From Balneatrix alpica DSM 16621 (GTDB lineage Bacteria; Pseudomonadota; Gammaproteobacteria; Pseudomonadales; Balneatricaceae): a stretch of 64,000 bases of DNA. How positions within the stretch are numbered: the first letter of the stretch is position 1; the number at the start of each line of letters is the position of its first letter. Both the position numbers and the translations under genes were made by a program. This document shows positions 17,425 through 25,752 of the stretch, piece after piece. A model generated the notes under the pieces. It saw nothing but the letters and a program-made list of their open reading frames with translations, searched no databases and was not told the origin of the DNA. Location: NCBI RefSeq assembly GCF_000619885.1, contig NZ_KK211039.1, positions 1 to 64,000 on the forward strand, in the 5' to 3' direction.

Positions 17425-18534
17425 TTAATCCCCGTCACGGCTGTTAAAGCCGAGGATGATGCCCAGGGCAGCGCTAACGTATTCGGCTAGTTGGTTTTGC
17501 AGCGACTCAAGGTTGGCACTGAGCATCAGCAACTGGGCACGTCCCTGTCGATCCTGCAATAGGGTTGCAAAGGGGAGAGTCAGACTATCGACTTGCTGTC
17601 TGATCAATTGCAGCTGACTGCTGACCAGCAACGCCAGCTCCACATCGCCACCTGGACCGTAGAGCAGGCTGGCGATGCCTTGTTGTTGATTACCCCAGAG
17701 AGCTTCCAGAAGTTGCAGGTTGGCTGTCAGCATGTTTAGCGACGCTTGACTGCGCCAGGCTTCAGCGCGGCTCAGGCGTGCCCGCTCGGCACTGGAGCCC
17801 AGTGGCTGCGCGAGTTTGAGCTGGTACATCACCTGTACGCTCTCATGCAGACTTTTCACCAGTAGACGAATGCCGAGAGCCGAGTCTTGCTGCCAGCGCG
17901 CTAAGTAGGCTGGCCACTCTGTCAGCAGTGCTTGACTGATGTTGAGGGTATTGTGGCTGATGGCCAGGCCAAGTTGGCAGGCATAGCTGTTGGGAGTGAG
18001 GGCGGGATCAGCAAAAGCCAGACGCTCCAGTGCGCTTAAGCCACTGACTGCCACGCTAGCCTCGGCAAAGTAGTCAGGTTGCAGTGCTGCAGGGTCTTCA
18101 TTGTTTAGTAGGCTGCGCAGTTGGCGGCTGGCAATGTCTTTTTTATCAGGCCAAAAGTAGAGGGCTGTATAGCGATGCTGGTGTTCCACTGGCCCCCAGT
18201 TAATGGCTTGTAAATAGCCCCAGGCTTGCAGGCTAAGGCGCAGATCCTGCTGCAGTTGGCTGAGGCTTTGTTGTCCGGCACAGAAGGCCTGCCAGCTCTG
18301 CTGCAGGATGTGATTGCGTTGGGCGAGCTGGCGATAACCAGGTAATAAGACCTGTTCTGCCAGGATAAGACTCTGGCGTTGCTGTTGCTCGATAGACGGT
18401 ATGGCCTGGGCGTGCAGACTGGCCAAGCTTAGCAAGCAGAGTAGCCCTAACGGCAAGGGGCGGTAAGTGCCAAGAAGGCGTTTGGCAAGCTGGCTAATTC
18501 TCCCCAGGGCGGTAAAAGCAATCGTCATCATCAT
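17425..18534 (-). CDS. Imelysin-family periplasmic protein (second copy)
   Basis: Exported helical protein of 369 residues with a signal peptide (hydrophobic core about 28-40, HAQA cleavage region). The imelysin-type body has tandem four-helix halves (AWGYLQAINWGPVEHQHRY, ALYFWPDKKD). It is more divergent than the copy at 20061-21341 and lacks its GxHxxE motif. Its ATG overlaps the stop of the upstream di-haem protein gene (ATGA), so the two are translationally coupled. A role in periplasmic iron uptake with its neighbours is inferred. Confidence 0.85.
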   Translation of the reverse strand: MMMTIAFTALGRISQLAKRLLGTYRPLPLGLLCLLSLASLHAQAIPSIEQQQRQSLILAEQVLLPGYRQLAQRNHILQQSWQAFCAGQQSLSQLQQDLRLSLQAWGYLQAINWGPVEHQHRYTALYFWPDKKDIASRQLRSLLNNEDPAALQPDYFAEASVAVSGLSALERLAFADPALTPNSYACQLGLAISHNTLNISQALLTEWPAYLARWQQDSALGIRLLVKSLHESVQVMYQLKLAQPLGSSAERARLSRAEAWRSQASLNMLTANLQLLEALWGNQQQGIASLLYGPGGDVELALLVSSQLQLIRQQVDSLTLPFATLLQDRQGRAQLLMLSANLESLQNQLAEYVSAALGIILGFNSRDGD

Positions 18535-19958
18535 AGAGACTCCAAAAACAGGTGCAGGGCTTGGCGTTGTGCGCTAGAGAGGTGTCGATAAGCCTGTTGA
18601 GCTTGGCGGGCTTCGCCGTCATGCCAAAGGATGGCTTCTGCCAGAGTACGGGCACGGCCATCATGCAATAAGCCGGTTTGCGGGGTCAGGCGTAAGGCCG
18701 CGCCGAGCCCCCATAGAGGAGGGGTGCGCCATTCCTGTCCTAAGGCCTGGTATTCCTGATGGGGGTCAGCAAGGCCTGGGCCCATATCGTGCAGCAACAA
18801 ATCGGTGTAGGGATAAATAGTCTGTTGCAGTAAGGCAGGATCATCGCTGAGCAGGGTGGGTGTGCTGCTGGTTTGCCACTGCGGGCGATGGCATTGCTGA
18901 CAACCTAACTGATGAAAAACTTGCTCACCTGCTTGGCGTTGCTCCCTATCCTGTGGGGCAGATGCTGCCAGGGGGGCTAGATGACGGGTGTAGAAACGTA
19001 ATAGCTCCGCCTGGACGCTGGATACCTCCAGGTTGTCCTGGGCGACGGTATTGCCGTGGGGCTGCTCCAGGCAGGTTTGTTGTTGGGGGCTGCAGTCCCC
19101 TGCAGGATTGGGGTAAAGCGGATTGCTCAGGCCAAGATCACCATTCAGGGCGGCGGCATTTTGATCGAGTAGGCTGGCTTGTCCGGCCTTCCAGCCAAAG
19201 CGACCGAGTAGTGTTTGCTGATGGGCGCGGCTCCATACCCAGTTGGGACGGCCAGAAATGCCATCACCATTGCGATCGTCAGGATCTGCTAGAGCGAGGA
19301 TGTCTTCACTGGCAATGGCCTCCAGCAGACCAAGCCCCTGCATACCAGGGGCAATACGCAGGCTGGTGTGGGGTGGGGAGGCTGGCTGCCCCTGTAGCCA
19401 AGTCAGCAAAATCTTGGGTTGCCGCAATGACACCTGGCTACCATCAGCCAGCTCGACGATCTGTTCCTGATAGCGAATGTTGAGCTCTGCTTCTGGCGTG
19501 AGTCCCGGCAGTGCCCGGGGTTGTAGTTGATGGCCGTAGAGAGGGTCAGCCTGATTGACCTGCAGACCGGCTTGCATCGCCGCCTGTAGGCTGGCATCTG
19601 CGGGTTGGCTAAGGCGGATCAGGCTGCCGGGGCCAAAAGGATGTTCCGTATTAACGGCTTTGCCGCGACCACCTTGCAGATGACAACCATGACAGGAACG
19701 GGCATTAAACAGTGGGCCGAGACCATCGCTGGCGGTGGTGGAGGAAGGGGATGCCACCCAGAGTTTTTGAAACAGGCTCTCACCGATACGAAAGTTAAGG
19801 CGTGCCTCTAGGCTGAGATTGGTGGAAGGGTGCTGAAAACCGCGTTGATCTAATCCGCCTAAATAGCTGGTATTACCACCGGCTGCGGGCTGTGCGGTGC
19901 TGCTTAGGGCAACGAGGCTTAAGCAAAGACTGAGGAGAGTGGCAATCAACGGCATCAT
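18531..19958 (-). CDS. Di-haem cytochrome c oxidoreductase-like protein (DUF1111)
   Basis: Periplasmic c-type cytochrome of 475 residues. Haem-attachment motifs are visible as SCHGCH in the N-terminal third and GCQQCH in the C-terminal third. A hydrophobic signal sequence (PLIATLLSLCLSLVALS) starts right after the ATG at 19958. A longer frame from a TTG at 20015 lacks a ribosome-binding site and would bury the signal peptide, so it was not used. DUF1111 proteins resemble di-haem peroxidases and accompany imelysins in Pseudomonas; a redox step such as ferric/ferrous conversion before uptake is a reasonable but untested role. Confidence 0.88.
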   Translation of the reverse strand: MMPLIATLLSLCLSLVALSSTAQPAAGGNTSYLGGLDQRGFQHPSTNLSLEARLNFRIGESLFQKLWVASPSSTTASDGLGPLFNARSCHGCHLQGGRGKAVNTEHPFGPGSLIRLSQPADASLQAAMQAGLQVNQADPLYGHQLQPRALPGLTPEAELNIRYQEQIVELADGSQVSLRQPKILLTWLQGQPASPPHTSLRIAPGMQGLGLLEAIASEDILALADPDDRNGDGISGRPNWVWSRAHQQTLLGRFGWKAGQASLLDQNAAALNGDLGLSNPLYPNPAGDCSPQQQTCLEQPHGNTVAQDNLEVSSVQAELLRFYTRHLAPLAASAPQDREQRQAGEQVFHQLGCQQCHRPQWQTSSTPTLLSDDPALLQQTIYPYTDLLLHDMGPGLADPHQEYQALGQEWRTPPLWGLGAALRLTPQTGLLHDGRARTLAEAILWHDGEARQAQQAYRHLSSAQRQALHLFLESL

Positions 19959-20027
19959 GATGGCTAGGGACTCAGCAAGGGTGAGGTCACCCTGCAGTCT
20001 TGGCTGGTCAGGCAAGTTGAGAGGAAG

Positions 20028-20053
20028 TTGGAGAGGGCCGAAACCCTCTCCAA
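20028..20053 (-). terminator. Intercistronic hairpin between imelysin and the di-haem gene
   Basis: A perfect 10-bp stem, TTGGAGAGGG/CCCTCTCCAA, with a six-base loop starts 8 bp after the imelysin stop codon on the transcribed strand. There is no T-run, so it is more likely an mRNA-processing or stability element, or a partial attenuator that lowers downstream expression, than a full terminator. Confidence 0.5.
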
Positions 20054-20060
20054 ACGGGCG

Positions 20061-21341
20061 TTATTGGCTAACGGCGCTGAGGTTATCCAGGCTATCAGAG
20101 CCTTCAATGCTGATGGCGGCGGCATCCAGCTTGGCGACCAGCTGTTCCAGGGTGCGAGCTTCCTGGGTGAGGGAGTCAACGAAGTTCTGCACAATCTGAT
20201 TCCCTTCCTGGTTACCTGCGCCGATCAGGACATCGAAGGTATTGCCCTGCTTGGCTTGATCAACCATCGCCTGAGCGGCGCTTTCAGTGGCCTGCAGGCG
20301 TTGACGCATAGCAGTATCCAGCTGGGCATCCTTCATCTTCACCAGATCAGCCAGGCTGGGGCCCTGGACGACGTCACCGTTGACGCGCTGATACTGACCC
20401 AGGTACACATTCTGGATACCCTTGGCATCATAGTAATGCGACCAGTGGGTGTTGTCGGAGAAGCAGTCATGCTCTTCTTCCGGATCATGCAGCATCAAAC
20501 CGAGCTTGGTACGTTCACCCGCCAGCTCACCGTAAGCCAGGGAGCCCATGCCGGTCAGCATGGTAGCGAGGCCTTCGGCAGCAGGTTTATTCAGCAGTTC
20601 TTGGCGTGCTGCACCTTCAGCTTGCCAATTGGCAACCATCTCTTTTAGGTCATCAATCAGTAGCTCAGTGGCTGCGACCAGGTATTGGCCACGGCGATCA
20701 CAGTTTCCACCCGTGCAGTTGGCGGTATCGTAGTCTGTGGCGGGACGCTGGCCCGCACCCGGTGAGGTGCCGTTGAGATCCTGGCCCCAGAGGAGAAATT
20801 CAATGGCGTGATAGCCGGTGGCAACGTTTGCCTCGACTTCTTCTGCTTCATGCAGCACCTCGGCCAACAGCTTCTTATCAATCGTGCTGGCATCAATGTT
20901 TTTGCCATTAATGCTGAGTGTCGGGTTGGCAATGACATTGGCGCTGTAGAGGGGATTCTCATCGGAGCTGTCGCCATAGCTGGCTTGAGCAACATAGTCG
21001 ATCAGGCCTTCATCCAAGGGCCAGGCATTCACTTTGCCTTCCCACTCATCCACGATAGCGTTGCCAAAGCGGTATACCTCAGTCTGCTGATAGGGTACGC
21101 GGGCGGCGATCCAGGCCTCTCTGGCCAATTGCAAGTTTGCTTCCGTGGGCTCAGCAACCAGCTTTTGGACAGCGCTCAGTAGTGTTTCTGCGGTGCTAAG
21201 GCTGTCCTGATAGCCAGCTAGGGCGATGTCGGCATAGTGGCTGACAACGGCTTCTGGCTTGACGGAATTGTCAGCCTGTAGCAGGAGAGGGGAGGATGCG
21301 GCCAGGGCCACAGCAACGGAAAGCAGACTGGGTTTGAGCAT
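20061..21341 (-). CDS. Imelysin-family iron-regulated periplasmic protein
   Basis: Exported imelysin of 426 residues, related to IrpA/IcmP-type proteins. The signal peptide is at 1-24 (LLSVAVALAASSPLLLQA). The conserved GxHxxE motif is in TGYHAIEFLLWGQD near residue 194, and a Cys pair follows at NCTGGNC. ATG at 21341 is preceded by GAGG at six-base spacing. First gene of a four-gene operon (imelysin, di-haem protein, imelysin, DUF1513) under a promoter overlaid by a Fur box, which supports a function in iron acquisition. An old M75 peptidase label for this fold is not supported by a visible protease active site. Confidence 0.92.
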   Translation of the reverse strand: MLKPSLLSVAVALAASSPLLLQADNSVKPEAVVSHYADIALAGYQDSLSTAETLLSAVQKLVAEPTEANLQLAREAWIAARVPYQQTEVYRFGNAIVDEWEGKVNAWPLDEGLIDYVAQASYGDSSDENPLYSANVIANPTLSINGKNIDASTIDKKLLAEVLHEAEEVEANVATGYHAIEFLLWGQDLNGTSPGAGQRPATDYDTANCTGGNCDRRGQYLVAATELLIDDLKEMVANWQAEGAARQELLNKPAAEGLATMLTGMGSLAYGELAGERTKLGLMLHDPEEEHDCFSDNTHWSHYYDAKGIQNVYLGQYQRVNGDVVQGPSLADLVKMKDAQLDTAMRQRLQATESAAQAMVDQAKQGNTFDVLIGAGNQEGNQIVQNFVDSLTQEARTLEQLVAKLDAAAISIEGSDSLDNLSAVSQ

Positions 21342-21380
21342 GTTCAACCTCTTGGATTCCTTGATGTGAGCAGGCTCGGC

Positions 21381-21413
21381 AGTGTAGTACTAATGATAAT
21401 GATTATCAAACTT
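21381..21413 (-). promoter_or_regulatory. Fur-controlled promoter of the imelysin operon
   Basis: On the minus strand TTGATA (21409-21404) and TACACT (21386-21381) are separated by exactly 17 bases, a good sigma-70 promoter. The 19-bp stretch 21395-21413 (GATAATGATTATCAAACTT on the plus strand) matches 15 of 19 positions of the classical Fur box and covers the -35 element. Iron repression is therefore strongly suggested. The box also lies 110 bp upstream of the divergent flavodoxin gene. Confidence 0.85.
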
Positions 21414-21523
21414 TGTATCAGTAATAATACTTTTTGAGTTTTGTGATTGATCTGGATCAAGACTTGGAAAGGTAAAAAGCCGAGGTTAGTCTTGCTAAAA
21501 GGCTTTACGCAAAGGGAAAGAAC

Positions 21524-21973
21524 ATGGCCAAAGTAGGTATTTGGGTTGGCTCCGTATTCGGCGGGGCAGAGGCGGTCGCGCAACAGGCGTTACAGCGGCT
21601 GCAACAAGCTGGGCATCAGGCTCAGTTGATGCCGCTTGAGGCGGATGCCTATCAGCAGGATTGGACTCATGTGCTGGTATGCACCTCAACCACGGGCCAG
21701 GGGGATGTGCCCGATCCTTTGAATCTGGTGTATTACCAGCTGCGTGATACGTTGCCGCAGGTGACAGGGCGTTATGCGGATGTGATTGCCCTGGGAGATT
21801 CATCCTATGGCGATACCTTTGCAGGTGCAGGACGTAAGTTTATCGAGGTGTTTGCGGAAATGGCGGTACCGGCAGTGCAGGCGGCCCTGATTATCGACGC
21901 CTGTGAAGAATCGGACCCAGTCGCCGCCAGTGCAACCTGGTTAGCGCAATATGTGGCGAAGTTATCGGACTAA
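21524..21973 (+). CDS. mioC: Flavodoxin-domain protein, MioC-like
   Basis: Cytoplasmic FMN-binding electron carrier of 149 residues. The FMN phosphate loop is at the N-terminus (GSVFGGAEAVA), followed by CTSTTGQGDVPDP and ALGDSSYGDTFAGAGRKF, which are typical of MioC/short flavodoxins. ATG at 21524 follows AAAGGGAAAGAAC. The gene is divergent from the Fur-controlled imelysin operon and is closed by its own terminator. Flavodoxins often replace ferredoxins under iron starvation, so control by the shared Fur site is plausible but unproven. Confidence 0.88.
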   Translation: MAKVGIWVGSVFGGAEAVAQQALQRLQQAGHQAQLMPLEADAYQQDWTHVLVCTSTTGQGDVPDPLNLVYYQLRDTLPQVTGRYADVIALGDSSYGDTFAGAGRKFIEVFAEMAVPAVQAALIIDACEESDPVAASATWLAQYVAKLSD

Positions 21974-21983
21974 TGCGTACTGT

Positions 21984-22015
21984 CAGCCAGGGGAGTGACC
22001 CTGGCTGCTTTTGTT
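21984..22015 (+). terminator. Terminator after the flavodoxin gene
   Basis: A perfect 9-bp stem, CAGCCAGGG/CCCTGGCTG, with a six-base loop is followed by CTTTTGTTT, 11 bp after the stop codon. It also lies just past the end of the convergent nfsA-like gene. Confidence 0.85.
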
Positions 22016-22029
22016 TGGCTGCCCCCTGC

Positions 22030-22773
22030 TCAGCGCAAGGCAAAACCTTGGTTGTGTAAAAAGGCCAACATGTGGGGGCGGGCCTCCTTGCCGAGTAGCT
22101 GTGCCATCTGCTCACTCCAGCTCATGTCTTTTTTGCCGCCACTGCGCTCGCGGTAATACTGGCGTACTTCGGCATCGTATTGGTGCAGGCGTGGATCTTC
22201 CGGCTGCAGAGGCTGGTAGCGCTCTTCCATTAATACCAAGTCAGTGGGTAAGCGTGGACGCAGGCTGGGTGCTTGATCAGGCTTGCCCAAGCACATGGCA
22301 AATACTGGGTACACCAAAGATGGCAGAGCCAGCAGCTCAGCGACCTGTTGGGGGGCATTGCGAATGCCACCAATAAAGACCCCGCCATACTGCTCCGACT
22401 CAGCAGCCAGCATCACATTCTGGGCAAAGAGCGCGGTATCAACGGTGGCTATCAGCAGGTGCTCGATATAACCCTGGGGCAGGGGTTGGCTCAGTTGCTG
22501 TTCGGCCAGGGTGCTGGCCCGCAGCAGATCGGCGCAGAACACCAGTAATAGCGGAGCACTGGCAACATATTCCTGCTGGCCCGCCAGCTCGGCGAGTTGG
22601 CAACGGGTTGTGGGGTTACGTACCCGAATGACGCTGGTTGCTTGGATAAAGCTGGAGGTGGAAGCCTGTTGTCCAGCTTGGATCCAGTGCTGTAGTTGCT
22701 CATCGCTAATGGCGTCGGGCAGGAATTTGCGCACTGAGGTATGGCGACGCATGAGTTCCTGGGTGGCATTCAT
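22030..22773 (-). CDS. nfsA: NfsA-family FMN-dependent nitroreductase/flavin reductase
   Basis: Cytoplasmic NADPH-dependent oxidoreductase of 247 residues from the NfsA/FRase I group. The typical N-terminus LMRRHTSVRKFLPDAISDEQL and the FMN-contacting region GVFIGGIRNAPQQVAELLALP followed by VYPVFAMCLGKPDQ are visible. ATG at 22773 is chosen because AAGGAC precedes it by six bases and the codon overlaps the stop of the upstream AlkB-like gene (ATGA). It probably reduces nitro-compounds or free flavins and is the last gene of a three-gene overlapping operon. Confidence 0.9.
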   Translation of the reverse strand: MNATQELMRRHTSVRKFLPDAISDEQLQHWIQAGQQASTSSFIQATSVIRVRNPTTRCQLAELAGQQEYVASAPLLLVFCADLLRASTLAEQQLSQPLPQGYIEHLLIATVDTALFAQNVMLAAESEQYGGVFIGGIRNAPQQVAELLALPSLVYPVFAMCLGKPDQAPSLRPRLPTDLVLMEERYQPLQPEDPRLHQYDAEVRQYYRERSGGKKDMSWSEQMAQLLGKEARPHMLAFLHNQGFALR

Positions 22774-23363
22774 GGCAGGTCCTTGTGGTGAGGTGGGCAA
22801 ATATTGATGTGCCGAAAGGTCAGGTTAATTCGAGGTGCCTGGCAACGACGGCTGGCGGGAAGAGCATGCTGCCAGTGTTGCTGGCTGCCAGGCCGCATAA
22901 TCAGAAGGCTGCCATCCTCCAGCCAGATTTTACTGTGGCTGCGGCTATGTCCTTGGTGACGAAGGTGGAAGGCACGCATGGCCCCCAGGCTGATGCTGGC
23001 AATGGCGGCAGTGCGATCAAGCTCAGGTTCATCATCGGCGTGCCACCCCATCTTATCTTGGCCACTGCGATAGAGGTTGAGTAAAACCGAGTTGAAGGGT
23101 TGCTGCAGGTGTGTGCTTAAGTGCTCACGCAGTTGTTGCACCTGGGGGTGCCAGGGGGTTGGCGGCAGCGTCAGCCCTGCGTAGCGATAATGCACATCCC
23201 CCATCCAGGCCTGTAGACGGGGGATAGGATGCCAGTGGCCAAATACCTGAATGGAGGGTTGGTTCCAAATCGGCGCCTGGAGTAAAGCTTTTAGCAGGGT
23301 TTGGCTTTGCACCGGGCTGAGAAAGCCCGGTTGATAGGCAAAGTCTTGCTCAACCGAGCGCAT
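22770..23363 (-). CDS. AlkB-like Fe(II)/2-oxoglutarate-dependent DNA/RNA dealkylase
   Basis: Cytoplasmic dioxygenase of 197 residues resembling the ALKBH2/3-type repair enzymes. The iron ligands sit in GWHADDEPEL (His and Asp of HxD) and in the distal HALPASRR histidine. The 2-oxoglutarate/iron signature RINLTFRHI is near the C-terminus, and the nucleotide-recognition region FNSVLLNLYRSGQDKMGWH precedes the HxD. ATG at 23363 is used; a longer open frame upstream only repeats the +1 frame of the PRPP-synthetase gene. It overlaps the upstream gene by 14 bp and nfsA by 4 bp. Demethylation of 1-methyladenine/3-methylcytosine is inferred from the family. Confidence 0.88.
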   Translation of the reverse strand: MRSVEQDFAYQPGFLSPVQSQTLLKALLQAPIWNQPSIQVFGHWHPIPRLQAWMGDVHYRYAGLTLPPTPWHPQVQQLREHLSTHLQQPFNSVLLNLYRSGQDKMGWHADDEPELDRTAAIASISLGAMRAFHLRHQGHSRSHSKIWLEDGSLLIMRPGSQQHWQHALPASRRCQAPRINLTFRHINICPPHHKDLP

Positions 23364-24246
23364 GGGGTAGCCAGCACTGACGGGTCGCCTCAGCCAGCAG
23401 CGGGTAAATATCAATCTGATTACTGGGGTGGGGTAAGGAGTTGCAGGTGATGACTTGGGCCAGGGTGCTGAGTTCGGCATAGGCGTGATCAGCAAAGACA
23501 CCATGAATACCAATACACAGGGGGCGATGCTGGCTTTGCGCTGGAATTTGCTCCAGTGCACCGAGCATGGTTTTGCCGCTGGAGATAATGTCATCCAGCA
23601 CCACTGGGCGGTGGTGAGGATAGTCCTGCAAATTGAGCTGAGAAATACGGACATCGCGATCGCCGTAACGATCTTTATGCAGTACTAACCAGGGCATCTG
23701 TAGGGGGGTGGCGACCGCTTCGACCCATTGTTGGCTCTCTTGATCGGGTCCGATCAGGATAAAGTCTTGCTGTTGTTGGGCCAGCCAGGCGCTAATGGCC
23801 GGGGCAGCGGCAACCGCCTGGGTGCGACATTGATAGATCTCACTTAGACAAGGGTAGCGATGTAAGTGAGGGTCCAGGGTAACCAGATAATCCAAATGGG
23901 CAGAGAGCAGGTTGGCAAAACTGCGTGAGGTGACCACCTCACCGGGATTAAAGGCTTGATCCTGACGCATATAACTGAGGTAGGGGGTGATCAAACCTAC
24001 CTGACGTGCTCCCTGACTGCGGCAATGGGCGGCAAGAAACAGCAGGGGCAGGAGCTTGGCTTCTGGTAAGAATAATGAGCAGAAGAATATAACTTCCTTG
24101 CCTGACACCTCCTGGTGTAGGCGTAAATAATGCTCTTGATCAGGAAACTGGCGTTGCTCCAGTTCACCTAGCTCCGCACCCAATAGGTCGGCCAAATGCT
24201 TGGCATCGGCTGGGGCTTGACCAATATTGAACAGAATAGCCGTCAT
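23350..24246 (-). CDS. Divergent ribose-phosphate pyrophosphokinase-like protein
   Basis: A 298-residue member of the PRPP synthetase fold, somewhat shorter than canonical PrsA (about 315). The PRPP-binding loop is VVLDDIISSGKTML near residue 217 and the N-terminal half has FPDQEHYLRL and LITPYLSYMRQDQAF. The canonical DLHxxQ region reads DPHLHRYPCL, so this is likely a paralogue rather than the housekeeping enzyme. Such paralogues have been linked to nucleoside salvage. It is the first gene of an overlapping operon with an AlkB-like dealkylase and NfsA. Confidence 0.82.
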   Translation of the reverse strand: MTAILFNIGQAPADAKHLADLLGAELGELEQRQFPDQEHYLRLHQEVSGKEVIFFCSLFLPEAKLLPLLFLAAHCRSQGARQVGLITPYLSYMRQDQAFNPGEVVTSRSFANLLSAHLDYLVTLDPHLHRYPCLSEIYQCRTQAVAAAPAISAWLAQQQQDFILIGPDQESQQWVEAVATPLQMPWLVLHKDRYGDRDVRISQLNLQDYPHHRPVVLDDIISSGKTMLGALEQIPAQSQHRPLCIGIHGVFADHAYAELSTLAQVITCNSLPHPSNQIDIYPLLAEATRQCWLPHALG

Positions 24247-24498
24247 CGGCGCATAGCTCCTTGCTCAAGCTTAAATAGCGGTTATTTCAGCATAGTCGGT
24301 CAGGATTTGGTACCCGTCTATACAGCCTTCGGATGCTTTACAGTGAAACGCTTTTCGCTTAATCCTCAACGGATGTTGAAAATTTTCATCTTGGGGCTAG
24401 GGCTTCGTTTTAATCATGGTTATGATGTGGGCATGCCCTCTTGGGCTGCCCATTTTAGGCATTAGTAATTGATAGGCGATAACAATAAGGAGCCGACC

Positions 24499-24831
24499 AT
24501 GTCTTTATGTGAAGCAACCTGCGAAGTGTGCCGTATTGGTGCCCCCCTGGTCACCGCCGAGGAAGCGCAGGAACTGTTAAAAGAAATCCCCGAGTGGCGC
24601 TTGATTGAGGTCGAAGGGATTGGCCAGTTGGAGCGTGTGTTTACCTTCAAAAACTTTAAAGAAGCTTTGGCCTTTACCAATCGGGTAGGGGAAATGGCTG
24701 AACAAGAAGGGCATCACCCCGGCTTGTTGACCGAGTGGGGTAAGGTGACAGTCACTTGGTGGACCCACAAAATTAACGGCTTGCACAAGAATGATTTCAT
24801 CTGTGCTGCCAAGACTGACGCTGTGCTCTAA
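24499..24831 (+). CDS. phhB: Pterin-4a-carbinolamine dehydratase
   Basis: Small cytoplasmic enzyme of 110 residues that dehydrates 4a-hydroxytetrahydropterin during pterin recycling, usually linked to phenylalanine hydroxylase. The family motif is clear: [18 protein letters not shown], then [21 protein letters not shown] at 24499 follows AAGGAG with seven-base spacing; a longer in-frame start at 24469 has no such site. The N-terminus has two cysteines (CEATCEVC). No phhA lies in the window. Closed by a strong terminator. Confidence 0.92.
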   Translation: MSLCEATCEVCRIGAPLVTAEEAQELLKEIPEWRLIEVEGIGQLERVFTFKNFKEALAFTNRVGEMAEQEGHHPGLLTEWGKVTVTWWTHKINGLHKNDFICAAKTDAVL

Positions 24832-24846
24832 GGCATTTGCGCGTGT

Positions 24847-24884
24847 GAAAAAAGGCCAAGCAGCTTGTCTGTTTGGCCTTTTTT
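24847..24884. terminator. Bidirectional terminator between phhB and yacG
   Basis: AAAAAAGGCCAA pairs with TTGGCCTTTTTT across a short loop, giving an A-run on one side and a T-run on the other. It can end both phhB and the convergent pil-coaE-yacG operon. Confidence 0.9.
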
Positions 24885-24918
24885 GTTTGTCCGTTTGCTG
24901 TTTAAGCCTAGGGCGTAA

Positions 24919-25134
24919 TCAATGTGCTGGTGGTTGATCGGGGTCGATAAAAAAACTGTCTTCGCTGGTTTCGCCAAAGTCTTCGACTTGGGGCGTGGCA
25001 GGGATGGCATAGCTGCCATCGGCCCAGCTGCCCAGATCAATCAGTTTGCAGCGTTCACTGCAAAAAGGGCGATAGGGATTTTGATTGGACCAAGTAACGT
25101 CTTGTTTGCACTGAGGGCAGGGGTAACGAGTCAT
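24919..25134 (-). CDS. yacG: DNA gyrase inhibitor YacG (zinc-binding)
   Basis: Small protein of 71 residues with the four-cysteine zinc site CPQCKQ and [17 protein letters not shown], which is diagnostic for YacG. E. coli YacG binds GyrB and inhibits gyrase. Its ATG overlaps the stop of coaE (ATGA). It is the last gene of pilBCD-coaE-yacG, the standard order in gammaproteobacteria. The acidic C-terminal tail ([17 protein letters not shown]) is usual for the family. Confidence 0.94.
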   Translation of the reverse strand: MTRYPCPQCKQDVTWSNQNPYRPFCSERCKLIDLGSWADGSYAIPATPQVEDFGETSEDSFFIDPDQPPAH

Positions 25135-25748
25135 AGTGTTTGCTGATTGATTAGCTGGCGTAGTTGCTTATCTAAGGCCTGAATTTGTGATTGCAAGTCA
25201 GCCAAGCTGCCTTCGTTAGTTAACCGCCAACGGGCTTGCTGTAAGCGCTGCTCGCGTGGCAGTTGGCTTTGCATGATGGCACGGACTTGTTCGGCACTGT
25301 TGCGATCCCGCTGTTGGGTGCGGGTCAGTTGAGTTTGCTCGCTGACATCCACCACGATGACTCCCTGGGTCAGTTGATCCTGCCCTGTTTCAAACAGGAG
25401 CGGGCTGACCAAGAGGCCATAGGGGGGAGGGCAGAGTGCTAGCCGTTGTTCTAGTAGTTGACGAATTAAAGGATGAAGTAGCTGCTCCAACCAGGTTTTG
25501 GCCGCCGGATCAGCAAAGATAATCTGGCGTAATTGGGCGCGGCGTAGTTGGCCTTGTTCATCGATTAATGCAGAGCCGAAATGGTCGGCAATGGCCTGAA
25601 GGGCTGGTTGATCTGGTTCGACCACTTCACGGGCGAGTTGGTCGGCATCAACATACTGAATACCTAATTCATTGAAAAATTTGGCAGCTGCACTTTTGCC
25701 ACTGCCGATGCCGCCAGTCAGGCCAAAAATGGGAGTAGAGGAGTTCAT
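25131..25748 (-). CDS. coaE: Dephospho-CoA kinase
   Basis: Last enzyme of coenzyme A synthesis, which phosphorylates dephospho-CoA at the 3' position; 205 residues. The P-loop [14 protein letters not shown] is at residues 9-22, followed by [10 protein letters not shown] and the lid region [12 protein letters not shown]. It lies 4 bp after pilD and overlaps yacG by 4 bp, so expression is coupled to the pilus operon. Confidence 0.96.
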   Translation of the reverse strand: MNSSTPIFGLTGGIGSGKSAAAKFFNELGIQYVDADQLAREVVEPDQPALQAIADHFGSALIDEQGQLRRAQLRQIIFADPAAKTWLEQLLHPLIRQLLEQRLALCPPPYGLLVSPLLFETGQDQLTQGVIVVDVSEQTQLTRTQQRDRNSAEQVRAIMQSQLPREQRLQQARWRLTNEGSLADLQSQIQALDKQLRQLINQQTL

Positions 25749-25752
25749 GGCA

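Noticed and set aside
23364-23654. N-terminal extension of the AlkB-like gene (97 codons)
   Set aside because: The extension lies inside the PRPP-synthetase gene in another frame and has no AlkB homology; ATG at 23363 begins the family-like sequence.
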